From Anaeramoeba flamelloides (taxonomy: Eukaryota > Metamonada > Anaeramoebidae): a stretch of 64,000 nt of DNA. Made by a program: the position numbers and the translations under genes. Under the pieces are notes generated by a model. It searched no databases. It was not told the origin of the DNA and saw only the letters and a list, made by a program, of their open reading frames with translations. The stretch covers positions 11,685,001 through 11,749,000 of the forward strand of contig JANTQA010000015.1 in assembly GCA_027625915.1 (NCBI GenBank), given 5' to 3'. Below are positions 26,591 to 38,260 of the stretch, piece after piece (positions within the stretch are counted from its first letter, which is position 1; every line of letters starts with the position of its first letter).

Positions 26591-28829
26591 TTTGTTAAAG
26601 TTTTATTTTTCTTGTGGATCAAAATATTGTACCAGTGTTTCGTCTGAGACTACTTCTTCATCCAGTCTTCATTTCCTTCCTTAAAATGATCAAATTTGTA
26701 GAAGGTCTTTTCGTTCCATTTGTACCATTCAAAAAAAATGGAAAACGACGAAAATTGATATTTTTAATAAAAAAAAAAACTCGACAGAAAAATTTCAAGA
26801 TATTTTCGAAAAGTGGTAAATTGAATTATTTACTATGTTTCTATTTACACTCTTAACAAACAAAAAAAAGAAAATTTTGATAAAATGTCTCTAATTTAAA
26901 ACTTCAAAAAAACTCCATTTCAAATAACTCATACTATCCACCGAACTCTATTTGAAAGGTTATTTTAAAAAAATTTTTAAGTAAAAAAAATAACTTGATA
27001 TTTTCAACTTACAAGAAATTCCAAATCTTGTATTTCAAGTTTTGTCACTCTAAAGTCTTTGAATTATTGACAATTTATAGAAAATTCAAAGATTTAAATT
27101 AAAAAAATAAAATTAATGATAAATTTTCACTCAGAAATTAAATGTTCAAAATGGCTAGTACTAACCATAACAAACAATCTTTCAAAAAGTTATCCTTAAT
27201 ATCCCATAATACTTATCCAAAAAATATTGTAACATTTTATTCATTTTTTCACATTTTTTTAAACGAACATAATAACATTATTATTCTCAAGAAATACTTC
27301 CTTGTTAAAAATAAAGGTACTCTTGATAACTTTTCATTTCAACAACAAATAAATGGCCGGAAACAATACCAAAAAAGTTAGTAAACAACGCTTAAAAACA
27401 CTTTTTGAAAAAACCACAGTAAAAGTTTGTAAAAAAAAAATAGTTATTGAAGTCAACACGGGTTATTGAACAAACTTTGTAAGTGGGGGAAGTTTGGATT
27501 AAAAACAATTCAGAATGTATTATTTGGTAGATGTCTGAAAAACAAAAATGAAAAACTCAGACATTTTTAGAGAAACTCGTCAAAGAGTAACACTCAATTT
27601 TCAATTCAAATCATTGTAGTTAGTAGTTGAGAATCCAAAATGTGTCAGTTTCAAATCGTTGCTCAATTGTCAGTTTGAAGATCTCAAAGATTTTGTTTTT
27701 TTCACCTATTTCATCAGAGTTACTTCCATCTCGAAAAGAAGAGAAAAGAAGCATAAACTTGACAAACTTAGAAAGTTACCAAACAACTAGTATTAGATGA
27801 GTTGTGTTTCAATTGCTGTGTTTTAAAGAATGATAAAATTCGGTTAAATTTTTTCAATTTAACCCTTTGGGGATAAGAAAAAAGAAAGAATAAATTTTTT
27901 TTTTAAAATTTGTATTTTTGTTGTGAATTTTGAATCCATTTTCAACTGTTTTTTTTCTGAATTGAATTTTATATAAAAGGAGATCCAAGGAAATTTTTTT
28001 TTTTGTGTTTTTGGTGTTTTTGAATTGAGATACTGTTATTTTTTTTTTGTTATCTGGATTTGTGTTATTATGGTATGTAGATTTTTTGTTTTACAATTTG
28101 TATTTTGTTAATGTGGATCGTCCTCTGAAACTTTTTTCTTTTATTTGTTTTTTGTGTTTTTATATTGAGATCGTTTGATTTTTTTTTTGTTTATTGGCTT
28201 TTGTTAACCAAAAGAAGTGCCCTTTCACAAAAGTGTTTTGTGGAAAACGAACTTCTTGAGGATGAAAAAAAGACAGGTTAATAATAAAAGAGAAAAGAGT
28301 TTACTTTTAACAAATGTAACAATTCGGAATTGGTAAATTAAAATATTCTTTCAGTTTTTCATTTCGTGTAATTTCTTTTTGAAGAAAAGAATCAAGAAAA
28401 TCGAAATGTTAAAGCTTTTTAATTGTAAATACCATCAAATTCAAGTAATTTCTTCAATAGTTTTTTCAAATTTTCCAAATAATTTTCCAAACCCTAAAAA
28501 GGAGATATAATTAGGATTGGTAAATACATTGTTGGAATTAAAATATTTGTTGGTGGTACTTGTCATCAAAAATTCAGTTCCTTTTGAAAAAAAAAGAAGA
28601 AAAATCTCTAAAAAAGTTTGGAATAAAAAGAATTTACAACTTTTTCTCCATTATTAACATAAATTTCCAAAAGCAAAAAAAAAAAAAAAACCAACACTGA
28701 TTATTAAATTCACAATTTCTAATGTTAATTAAAAACAAGTAGTTGAAAAAATAAAAAAAAAAAAAGTTAATTGCATCATTTTTTATCGAACTCACCGTTT
28801 TTTTCTTATTATAGTTTTTTAACAAAATA

Positions 28830-30106
28830 ATGTCAGGGCTAGTTTATGACGAAGGATTTTCACAACTCAATGATCAATCCGACATTGAGTTAGAAATGAA
28901 AACACAAAAAGGACACATGATCCAAATCCCACCATCAGTTATACCCTTTCCAGATCATTACAAAATGGAAATTACATCTGTACCAAAAGTAAATTGTGAT
29001 CCAGGTCCAGTAGGTCTTTTTTCTCTTTGTGTTGGGTGTTGTATCCTTATCGCTGCTGATTTTGGTATCACTGCAGAATCGGGTATCTTATTACGAGCTC
29101 CTTGGTTATTTTGGATCCCAGGTATTGCGCAACTTGTTGCTGGTATTCTTGAAGTTTTTAGAAAAAATACCTTTGGATCATTCGCGTTTATTGTAAGAGA
29201 GGAATTTAATTTTTCTTTTCTTTTTGATTTTTTTTCTCCTTTTTTTTTTTTTTAATCCTTGCAACAAATTTTTAGCTTTGAAAAAAAAAGGATTTCAAGT
29301 ATCTTATTGCAAATTATTTTGCTGATTTAAAAAAAAATTAGATTATCTCTTTTTGCCACACATCCCTTTGGTTTATTTCTTACAGTCTTGGTTCTTCCAA
29401 GATTTTTATTATTAATGTACCCATAAACCAATCAAAGTCATTTTTGTAAATGGGAAACCAAAATTCCCTACCTTATTATTGGACTGTTTATAATTCACAT
29501 TTAATCCTTTACAAATAAAATCTTCTATTTCTATTTTTTGAATTCCAATTATAAGGCACTTATACCAATTATTCGAACGTCTACTCTCTCATCCTAATAC
29601 ACAAACCAAAAACATAATACCGATGATATAATACATTATACCTTATAATTTAAAACCTAATCTCACCGAATCCCATTTTTTCATCTTTGCATAATTTATT
29701 TTAATCAAAATAAAAGATCTATGGTGCACTTTGGTGTGGGCTTGGATGGACTTATATGCAAATTCTTTATGGGGGTGTTGAAGATACCAAAAAAGAAATG
29801 CAACACTTTGGAATTGTTTGTATCGGATATTTAATTTTCTCAATAATCTTATTTATTGGTAGCCTCGGCTTAAATGTCACTTTCCCTATTATTTTAGGCT
29901 TTATTTCATTAGCCTTATTAATGCTAGTTATCCACATCTTCACAGGCTTCACAGCAATTCCAGTTGCTCTCGGATTATTAGGCGTAGCAATCCCAGCTTG
30001 GTATACTGCTTATGCAATCATGCTAAATACTTATGGTGAACGAACTATTCTCAATGTTGGTAAACCAATTCATAAATGGATTCCAAAAAAGAAAGAAGAA
30101 AATTAA
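28830..30106 (+). CDS. GPR1/FUN34/YaaH (AceTr) family acetate/succinate transporter
   Basis: Two exons, 28830-29192 and 29717-30106, are joined in phase 0 (donor ATT|GTAAGA, acceptor AAAAG|ATC) and give 250 aa. After a hydrophilic N-terminus of about 57 residues comes DPGPVGLF (57-64), the family signature normally written NPxPLGL, with Asp for Asn. About six hydrophobic segments follow: GLFSLCVGCCILIA, APWLFWIPGIAQLVAGIL, then FGSFAFI joined to IYGALW across the intron, and three more before a basic Lys-rich tail (KKKEEN). The FGS-A-YGA-W motif spanning the junction is typical of the family and supports the splice. Members carry acetate, succinate or ammonium-linked substrates across plasma or inner membranes. 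Substrate and direction here are not visible from sequence. It is convergent with the kinase gene. Confidence 0.87.
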
Positions 30107-33100
30107 ATCATAACAAATATTTCATTATCTTCTCTCCATAAGTTTGACAATATCTTTTTGTTCATTTAACATTAAAAAAAACACAAATAAATACACAAAA
30201 ATTATAAAAAAACTCATTACCAAATTCGGACTAGAAAAGAAAATAAAAACTTGATTTTCAAAGAAATCATAATTGGTTGATAACTTTTAATTTTTTTTTT
30301 TTTTTAAATCACTTTTTTTGAGAATTAAGTAACCTCATTGAGAAATTGTTTCTTTTATTTTTTTAAAACAATAATAAGTAATTTAAAGACAAATTTTCTT
30401 TTATTTTTTCAGACCTTTTTTTATACTTTTGTAATATTTTTTCGATTATTGATAATGTATTTTAATAAATATTTTGTTGTTAAATATAATTACTTAATCT
30501 TCTGATCTTCTCTCAAATAGATTTTGGAATGATTCATTGTTTATTAAAATATTGCTTTTTTTGTTTAAAATTTGTTCTAAGATTAAAAAATTGGTTTGAG
30601 GATTTGTTTATGTATCACTTTTTCAAAATAAAAACCCAAGTCTTAAAATATTATTCAAAAGCACGAATCAAAATAATTAGTTAAAGAGAATAGACAATAT
30701 TGTAGATAATTCTCTAGAACTAAGAATTATATTTATTGAAATTTTATAAGTTTTGTTTTTTCAAAAATCAATTTTTTTTAACAAAAAGTATATTAACTAT
30801 TATTTTCAATTAAATTCAAATTCTTTTTTAGAGTTTTATGGTAATTAAATTTGGTACACATATTTTTTTGAAACTTTTCAAATAATTGAAGAAATCTTTT
30901 AAATCATTTTTCAAATAATGTTTCATTAGGAATATGTTAACATATAGGAACAAAATGATATGAAATCAATAATACTCAATCAAAATTTCCATGCTTTTCT
31001 TGATTTTTTTTTTTTTGCTTGAAATTTAGTTAATATTCAAATACCCATTTAATAACGTTTCTTTTGATTAAATTTAACAGATATTTTGATGAAAATGTTC
31101 TTCAAAATCCCCATTATTATTATTAAGTAAGTTTTCTAAGAAATTTAATTTGAATTATCATTAAAAAATAATAAAAATCATCTTTATGCTTTTTATCAAT
31201 TTTTTGAAAATAATTAATGTTTATCTAAAAAACGAAGTATGAAGGATATATTGATCAAAACATTGTGAATTATACCCTTTACCTTTTTTATTTTATTTTT
31301 TTATTTTTTATTTTCAAGTTAATCATGCTTTCCTGTAACATAATGCGGTGTTAGCAAGTAACCACTTGATGAACTTTTCCCTTTTTAATACTTCTTATCA
31401 AGATAAAAAAATTCCAACTTGTGAAAAAAGACGGAAAATATTAAAAATATGTTTTTTTTTATTATTATTTTGAAGGGAGGACATTAATTTGCTCTTACAA
31501 CAGTTATGTTTCTTTTTAATTTAAAAGAACGGAGAAAAATCAAAGATTTTACCCAATTCGGTTAAATTCTGGAAAAACTAGGCACTCGAAGACACAGTTG
31601 TTTGTTTATAACATTATTATATCTAATAATTTTTATATATTCCTGGCCTTTTTGTCCAATACTATTTATTATTAAGTTTTCTCTAAATTGATTAAGATTT
31701 GCATTTCGCAATTTTAAATTTTCTACTTTCCAATTAAATTTTCGTTGTCTTTTTTTGAAAATTCTAAATTTTTTGATATGTGTTCGAAACCAAAAATTTC
31801 TAATTTATTTTTGAGTTTAAATCTTCTTTTATATATCGAAATTCTTACTTGGTCTATATTCTCACCTTAGTTTGATAAATTATTCTGGAAGAGTGTGAAT
31901 TTATTTTTAAAAATTTTGTGACTTTTTTATTTATCCAAAAAACATCTGCTGAGTTGAAATCATTTTGGGTTAGATTGAAAATAACACATCCATAAAATAA
32001 ATGGCTAATAAATATTGATTTAAACATTTGTAATTTTACCCCATTGGTTAATTGTTATTGATTAAAAATCATCTATATTTTTTTGAAATTTGCTTTTACT
32101 TTTTTAAATTTTTTTTAAATGTTTCTTTTTTTCAAGCCAAATTCCTAAATACTTTATTTCGGATATTTGGTTTAATTACAGAGTTTTATCCTTATTTAGT
32201 CTCAATAGAAATTCTTGAATAATTTTAAAAATTATAATTAATTTTTTGTCAATTTCGGAAATTGGTCTTTCCATTATTAAAATTAAGTAATCTGCAAACA
32301 CTTGAACACGATGAACTAAATCTTTTATTTTTTTCAATTAAAAAGTAGCTGATAAATCCAAACATTAATGGAGAAAGAGGATCTCCTTGATAAACTCCTA
32401 TTCCTACTTTTTTATAATATTTTTGTAACTAAATTTTGATTTTTTCATTTTTAATATATTTATCGAGAGACTAATGAACCACTATATGACTAATTGTATC
32501 AAAGTATTTTTTAATATCAATTACAACAATAAGAAATTCCTTATTTTTATATTTTTTTTTGGTTTATTAGAAATGTTAGTTATTTAGTATTTGAATTTAC
32601 TGGAAAAAAATTATTTTTGTGGAAATACCTTTTCAATAGAAGATAAAAAGGTTTGTTAAAAAAATTCAAAAAACTTCTTAGTATTGCGATTGGGAAGTTG
32701 ATAAGAGTTGTGTTTTACTTTTAATAAAAATGTGAATTACTAATTTACTTTTAATTTGAAAAAAAAAGGTAATTGTTTTACCTTTCGAATTATTTGCTTA
32801 AATTGAATAGAATAACACTTAAAAATTAGTTTTCTTAACCAAAAAAATTCGTTAGAAACAATTTTTCTCTTATCAACCTTTTTCTTTGGGCAGTACTAAA
32901 ACGCACAATAAATAATTCATTTATCGCTTATTTTCCTGAAGGGTTAAATTACAAAGCACCTTTTGTGTTTTTATAAAAAATCATAAATAATTAATACATT
33001 CAAAATAAAAAAAAAATGTAACCTACATTTTATAGCGTTTAAAAATTTATCAAAAAAAAAAATAAATAAATAAATTAAGTTCTTGTATTAAATCTTTAAA

Positions 33101-33292
33101 GATTTAAAAAATTACTATTTAAAAATATTAATTAATAATCAAAATAAATAAAAAACGTTCTGAAATATTAAATTCTTTAAGATCCTGAATCGATTTTTTT
33201 TGTTTTTTTTTATATAATGGATGATTATGATTATTCTGGCTAGCAATTATTTATTAAAATATTTTGAATAACTCATTTTAGAATTATTCGAA
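30107..33292. other. Convergent intergenic region between transporter and kinase
   Basis: Apart from the LINE remnant at 31562-32578 and a repeat arm at 32579-32665, I see no gene. 30107-31520 is plain AT-rich sequence with homopolymer runs. Confidence 0.6.
31562..32578 (-). mobile_element. LINE (non-LTR retrotransposon) remnant with reverse-transcriptase motifs
   Basis: On the minus strand, broken frames contain in order FLIVVIDIKKYFDTISH (RT motif with catalytic Asp), GVYQGDPLSPLMFGF (the QGxPLSP motif), VFADYLIL (the FADD box with the second Asp replaced by Tyr), ISEIKYLGIWLE, and the thumb/connection segment FINKKVTKFLK-like. The last part matches the LINE piece at 50040-50895 closely. 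Several stops and frameshifts are present, so it is not functional. It is 5'-truncated at the repeat arm near 32579. The 3' end runs into family G-like sequence at 31525-31580. Confidence 0.88.
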
Positions 33293-34165
33293 TTAATCTT
33301 CCTCTGATTCTTCAAGGAGAAATTCAAACATCGACAATTTTTCTTCTGCATAATCACCATTTTTGAGAATCCATTCATGGTTTAATGCGTCTTCAACTGT
33401 AATACGTCGAAGTGGATCAACAATTAAAAATTTTCTAATTAGATCTTTGGCTATAGTTTGTAGTGTTATAATTAGTTTTTGTGTTTCGAAATTTATATAG
33501 GGACAATAAATTTAATAAAAATAAATAAAATATAAAATAAATAAGCAAACAATAAGAGAAATTAAAATAAGAAGAAAATTAAAATAAACCAAAAATATAT
33601 AAACAAAGATTAACAAACCAGATTCTGAAATATTTTCCCATTCTTGGGATGGGAAATGAATTTTTCCTCTTTTAATTTTATTAAATAATACTGGTAAATT
33701 TTCATCGTAAAATGGTGCGCATCCTGAAAGCAAGACATATAAAATGATTCCGGTTGACCACACATCTACCTGTGGACTAATAAATTGTTAATTAATAAAA
33801 TTAAAAAAACAAGAGCAATTAAGAAAAAAAAAAATAAAAATAAATTGTTTATTTTTATGTTGGGTTAGGTTGTGTTTTGTTGTTTTAAGAAAGAAAATAC
33901 AAAAAAAGTCTAAAAAATTGTAACAAAAAGTTTTTGAAAATAGCAATAAAAATGTTTTTAAGGCAAAAAAGAACAATTATAAAAAAATGTCTTTATTACA
34001 GTTCCAGCAAAGGATATAAATAATAAATTATCGTAAACACAAAGTTTTTATTTTTATTTAACAATCATTTTCTTTTTTTTTTTGAATAAAACCTTTTTAT
34101 CACTAATTGAAAAGGTGTTTCCACAAAAATAATTTTTTTCCAGTAAATTCAAATACTAAATCATA
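32579..34165. repeat. Inverted pair of a dispersed repeat (arms 32579-32665 and 34080-34165)
   Basis: The arms are near-identical reverse complements over about 85 bp, including TTTAGTATTTGAATTTACTG, GGAAAAAAATTATTTTTGTG and CCTTTTCAAT. The 1.4 kb between them contains the last two exons of the kinase gene, so this is probably two opposed copies of a small element rather than one transposon. Confidence 0.75.
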
Positions 34166-37100
34166 ACATTTCTGCCAATATAAAAAAAAAAAATAAAAAT
34201 AAAAAATTTATTTTGGTATGTTTGTCTTTGTTTTGAGAAATGTTTGACTTTTTTTATTAATATTATTTTTAAAATTAATATTTTTTTTCGTTTAATGCTA
34301 TTTTTCCCAAAATATTTTGGGAATTTGAAATGAAATGATCTTTTAATCATTAAATTCAATTACTCTTTTATAAAAAAAAGAATTTTTAAATTAAGAACAA
34401 GAGAAAATATATGAACAATTATTAACTCATCAAGTTCTGTTTTTATTAAATAAATCTAAAAAATTCAAAATTCTTTTCTTTTGAAATATTATAAATAAGA
34501 AAATTTAGTTTAATTTTTGACTTGAAGTAATGAAATCTTTAACTAATCAAAAATTTTATGATTTGTTTTTGGAAAATTATTTTTTTAAATGTTTAAAAAA
34601 AAAAATAAAATTTGAAAAAATCTATTTTAAATGTTGTATTTGTCCAACCACAGAAATCACAGAAGCTAGACACACTCAAAATTCAAATAAAAAAAAATAA
34701 TTGTGATATAATAATTTGCAAAAAATCCAAAACCTCAAGGTAGATCGTTTCTGTGATTTCTGTGATTTCTGTGATTTTGATGATTTCTGTGATTTCGGTG
34801 ATTTCTGTGATTTCTGTGATTTCGGTGATTTCGCAAAATAAATAATAAAATTATTGAAATCAAAATGAATACATTTGATCAGTGATAATTTCATTTTCAT
34901 CGCGTTTGATTTAAAAGTTTAAATAAAGGCTTTGAATTGAAAGAAATTAAAAATTCAAAAGCATTTTCAATTTATTTTTTATAAGGGTTATTCCCTTAAA
35001 TCCTTGAAGCAAAATATTTGTGAGATAAATAGTTCTTCAAGTGATTTGATTAAAAAGGAAAAAAATGAAATATTCAAATTTTGAACATCTTTTTTATTTC
35101 AACAAAGCTTTTATGAAAAGGAACAAATGAGATTCTATTATAACAATAAAGAATCTGGGATTTTTCAGAAAAAAAAATCACAGAAATAACAAAAATTACC
35201 TTAATTTTTTGAGTTTTTTTGATTCTCTTCAACATGATGATCGCTTTTTCCATTGGATCACAATTTTTTCAGTAAGGAATTGTTTTTAATTTTTTTCTTT
35301 TTCTTGTTTTACTTGTTCGGTTTTTTTTTTTTTTTTTTGATTCGATTTTCATTAAAATAATCATGGTAGTATTTATGAAATTATTTCAAAGATCTGGATT
35401 TTTTATTTTTTAATTTTTTTTGTAATAACTTAGTTTTAGAATTAAAAAAAAGAAAGAATCATCGTAGAATTTAAATTAAAGGATTTATGTGATTTATGGG
35501 TTAAAGTAAAAAATATCCAATTTTCACAACCTATTTGCGTTGAGGGATGAAACATACAACTTTTTTTAAAAAAAGAGAATATTTGTTTTGATTTAAAATT
35601 ACTTGTTTAACAATTGAAAAATAGTTATTAAGAACAAAAGATATACTTAAAAAGCCATTTCCAGCTTTATGAAAATTGTAAATCTGATGTACACCAAAGA
35701 ATAATCAAACAAATTGATATTTAATGAAGTTGGTAATCAAAATAAACAATTGCTTGGTGTGCAGATAAATTCAGAAAGGGTTAATAGTTTTTTCTTTATT
35801 TTTCTCGGTTTTTTAAAACAAAACGAAACATTAAATCAGATACAAGATAGAAATGTTATCGTTGTTTTCAGATTTACTTTCAAATCTATGGATCAAAAAA
35901 ATCCCTTTATAAAATAAAAAATTGATGAGATAAAAAATATTATAGAGTCGATCAATTGAACTTTAAGAAAAAAGGAATTTACAAATAATAAGAACGAAAA
36001 AAATTTTGTAAAGTTATCATTTAAATATCTGAAAAGAATAATAATAATTTAAATAAAAATAAAAGCACTAAAAGCAAAGAGATTAAAAGGAAAGAGATTA
36101 ATAGAAAAAAAAAAAACAAAAAAAAAACAAACCCGTAAATTTTTCTACTTAAAATTTCTGGTGCAACATAAATTGGTGTACCACATGCTGTTTTCATAAC
36201 ATCTTGATCAGACATAACTTTTGATAAACCAAAATCTGTTAATTTAATTTCTGCATATTTTGTGTTATCAGATAATAATAAATTTTCTGGCTAAAATTTG
36301 GATTTTATAAGTGTTAAGCAGAATGAAATAACAGAGAAAAAAAAAAAAAGTAAAAAAGAATGAGATTAAAAAATCATTATAAATGATGTAAAATGTATTA
36401 GAAATGAAAATTGCGAATTTTTAAAAGTTGATTTGGATCATTTTGGAAAATTTATTTCAAACGCTTATCGTGTTTTTACTGAAAAAGAGTAATTTCAGAA
36501 TTTTCTATTTATAATTTCAAGCACTTGTAAAGATATAAAAGCAATTGTGAATTTTTTGAAAAAAAAATTATTTTTTTTATTATTTTATATACATTAAAAA
36601 GCCCAACACTATTTAGTTCTGTGTGAAGTTAGTTTTTTTTTAATTGAGATAAATTTTAATTTTATAAAAGAATAATTAGATTTTTTTTAATCTGAGAAAG
36701 TAAAAGTAAATTTCTGAAATTTTCTTTTTACTTTCTCAAATTAAAAAAAAAATCACCTTTAGCTTTTTCCTGTTTTTAAACAATAGAGGAAAATCAAAGA
36801 TTTTACTCAATTCTTTTAAATTCTGGAAAAGCGCCGTTAGGTTTTCTTGAGTTTTCTGTTTTATCTGTTCAGTGTTCTAGGTTTTCTTGAGTTTTCTATT
36901 TATATTGAAAATCAATAGATTTTCGTTAGGTTTTTTTTACTTTAGAAATAAACAGAAAATTTATTAAAATTTTCGGTTTATTTGTAAAGTAAAAAAAACC
37001 TAGAACACTTCACAAATAAAATAGAAAACTCAAGAAAACCTAGAACACTGAACAGATAAAACATAAAACCTCAAGAAAAGCGCGATTCGGTTTTTTGAAA

Positions 37101-38222
37101 CTTGATAAATTAAAAAGAAAATTTCAAAAATTTTCTTTGATGATCTCAAATTAAAAAAAAACTGTCATTAGGTTTTCCAGAATTTAAAAGAATTGAGTAA
37201 AATCTTTGATTTTCCTCTATTGTTTAATAATTCTGGAAAACCTAGGCACTCCATGGCACTTGATGGTATTCTATAGTACTTGGTGGTGCTTGATGGCTCT
37301 TCGGTAATCACGAATTGGGCATTGCTGCCATTTTCCAATTAAGAAATGAAAAATTTTATATCAATTCCATCAAAATAGTGTTTCATCACAATCAAAGAAA
37401 AAACAGAACACCTTCACAAATCAATTAAAAACTGATAATGAATTTTCTTTATAAAATTAGCTTTTCCTCATTGATCTTTGAGATACTGTGAAAATTTTTT
37501 CGATTGGAATTTAACAGCATTAGTGTTTTGTTTTGTGTAATCCTTTTTTATTCCAATGAAAATATTTTACTTTTATTTCAAATTTAGGTTTGAAAAGAGA
37601 TTCAAGGTTGGAATTTTGTTTACGCAAATGGTGATTGTTTAGATCTTTTTGGTTTCTCTTCTCTTTTTTTTTTAAAACAATTTTTGGTACTTTGAAATAA
37701 AAATAAGAGTAGTTTCGTAAAAGTATAATTGATTTGTGTAAAAGAAACAGTGGTTGCGTAATAAAAAATTAATATTGTGTAATATATATTCTATTGCGAA
37801 ATAAAAATAATTTACACAATTGATTGTTTTATTCACAATCATTCGATAAACTGAACAATTCAGACAATTATTGAGCAATTAATAAATCATTTGTTTAATA
37901 GAAAGAACATATTTCAAAAAATTGTACTTATTCCCCCATAAATTCAATTTTATTCAAGATTTTATTTTTAAATTTAAGATTTATTAATAATTTTTAGTTA
38001 AAAAAATTTTTTTTTCTTTTATAAGTTCTCAATTTTATTGGATTATTTGCAAATTTTTTCTTTTTTTGAATTTTACTGCAAATCAAAACTTTTAATAATA
38101 AAGGGGCTAAAGGATAAGATAGCCTTTCATTCGATTTATTCTTTGTAATAAAAATTTTTAAAATTTATTAAAAATGTATTTTACTAAAATCATTTTTTTA
38201 TAAAACATTAATTTATGTTTTG

Positions 38223-38260
<38 letters not shown>

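Larger units (their letters stand above)
25122..27481. mobile_element. Tc1/mariner-like element, 2.36 kb, no intact transposase
   Basis: It begins TACAGTTTGTTCAATAACCC and ends with GGGTTATTGAACAAACTTTGTA, the inverted counterpart of the termini at 4526-5012. TA lies at both ends. No transposase could be recognised; the interior contains a retroposed insert (25184-25435) and a long pyrimidine tract. A frame at 27142-27381 is protein-like in composition but not recognised. It is either a large non-autonomous derivative or a decayed autonomous copy. Confidence 0.75.
21915..28829. other. Intergenic region between VPS39 and the transporter gene, repeat-rich
   Basis: The two genes are divergent here, so both promoters should lie within this stretch. 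It holds element D copy 1 with a nested family C element, and a 2.36-kb Tc1/mariner-like element. I see nothing protein-like in 23384-25121 or 27482-28829; the latter contains the 5' flank of the transporter gene. Confidence 0.6.

Noticed and set aside
26374-26684. Lys/Glu-rich frame on the minus strand and Phe/Ser-rich frames on the plus strand
   Set aside because: Both arise from the polypyrimidine tract; no coding signal beyond simple repeat.
34676-34900. Frame with SQK/SPK repeats resembling a phosphorylated tail
   Set aside because: Product of the nine-base minisatellite within kinase intron 4.
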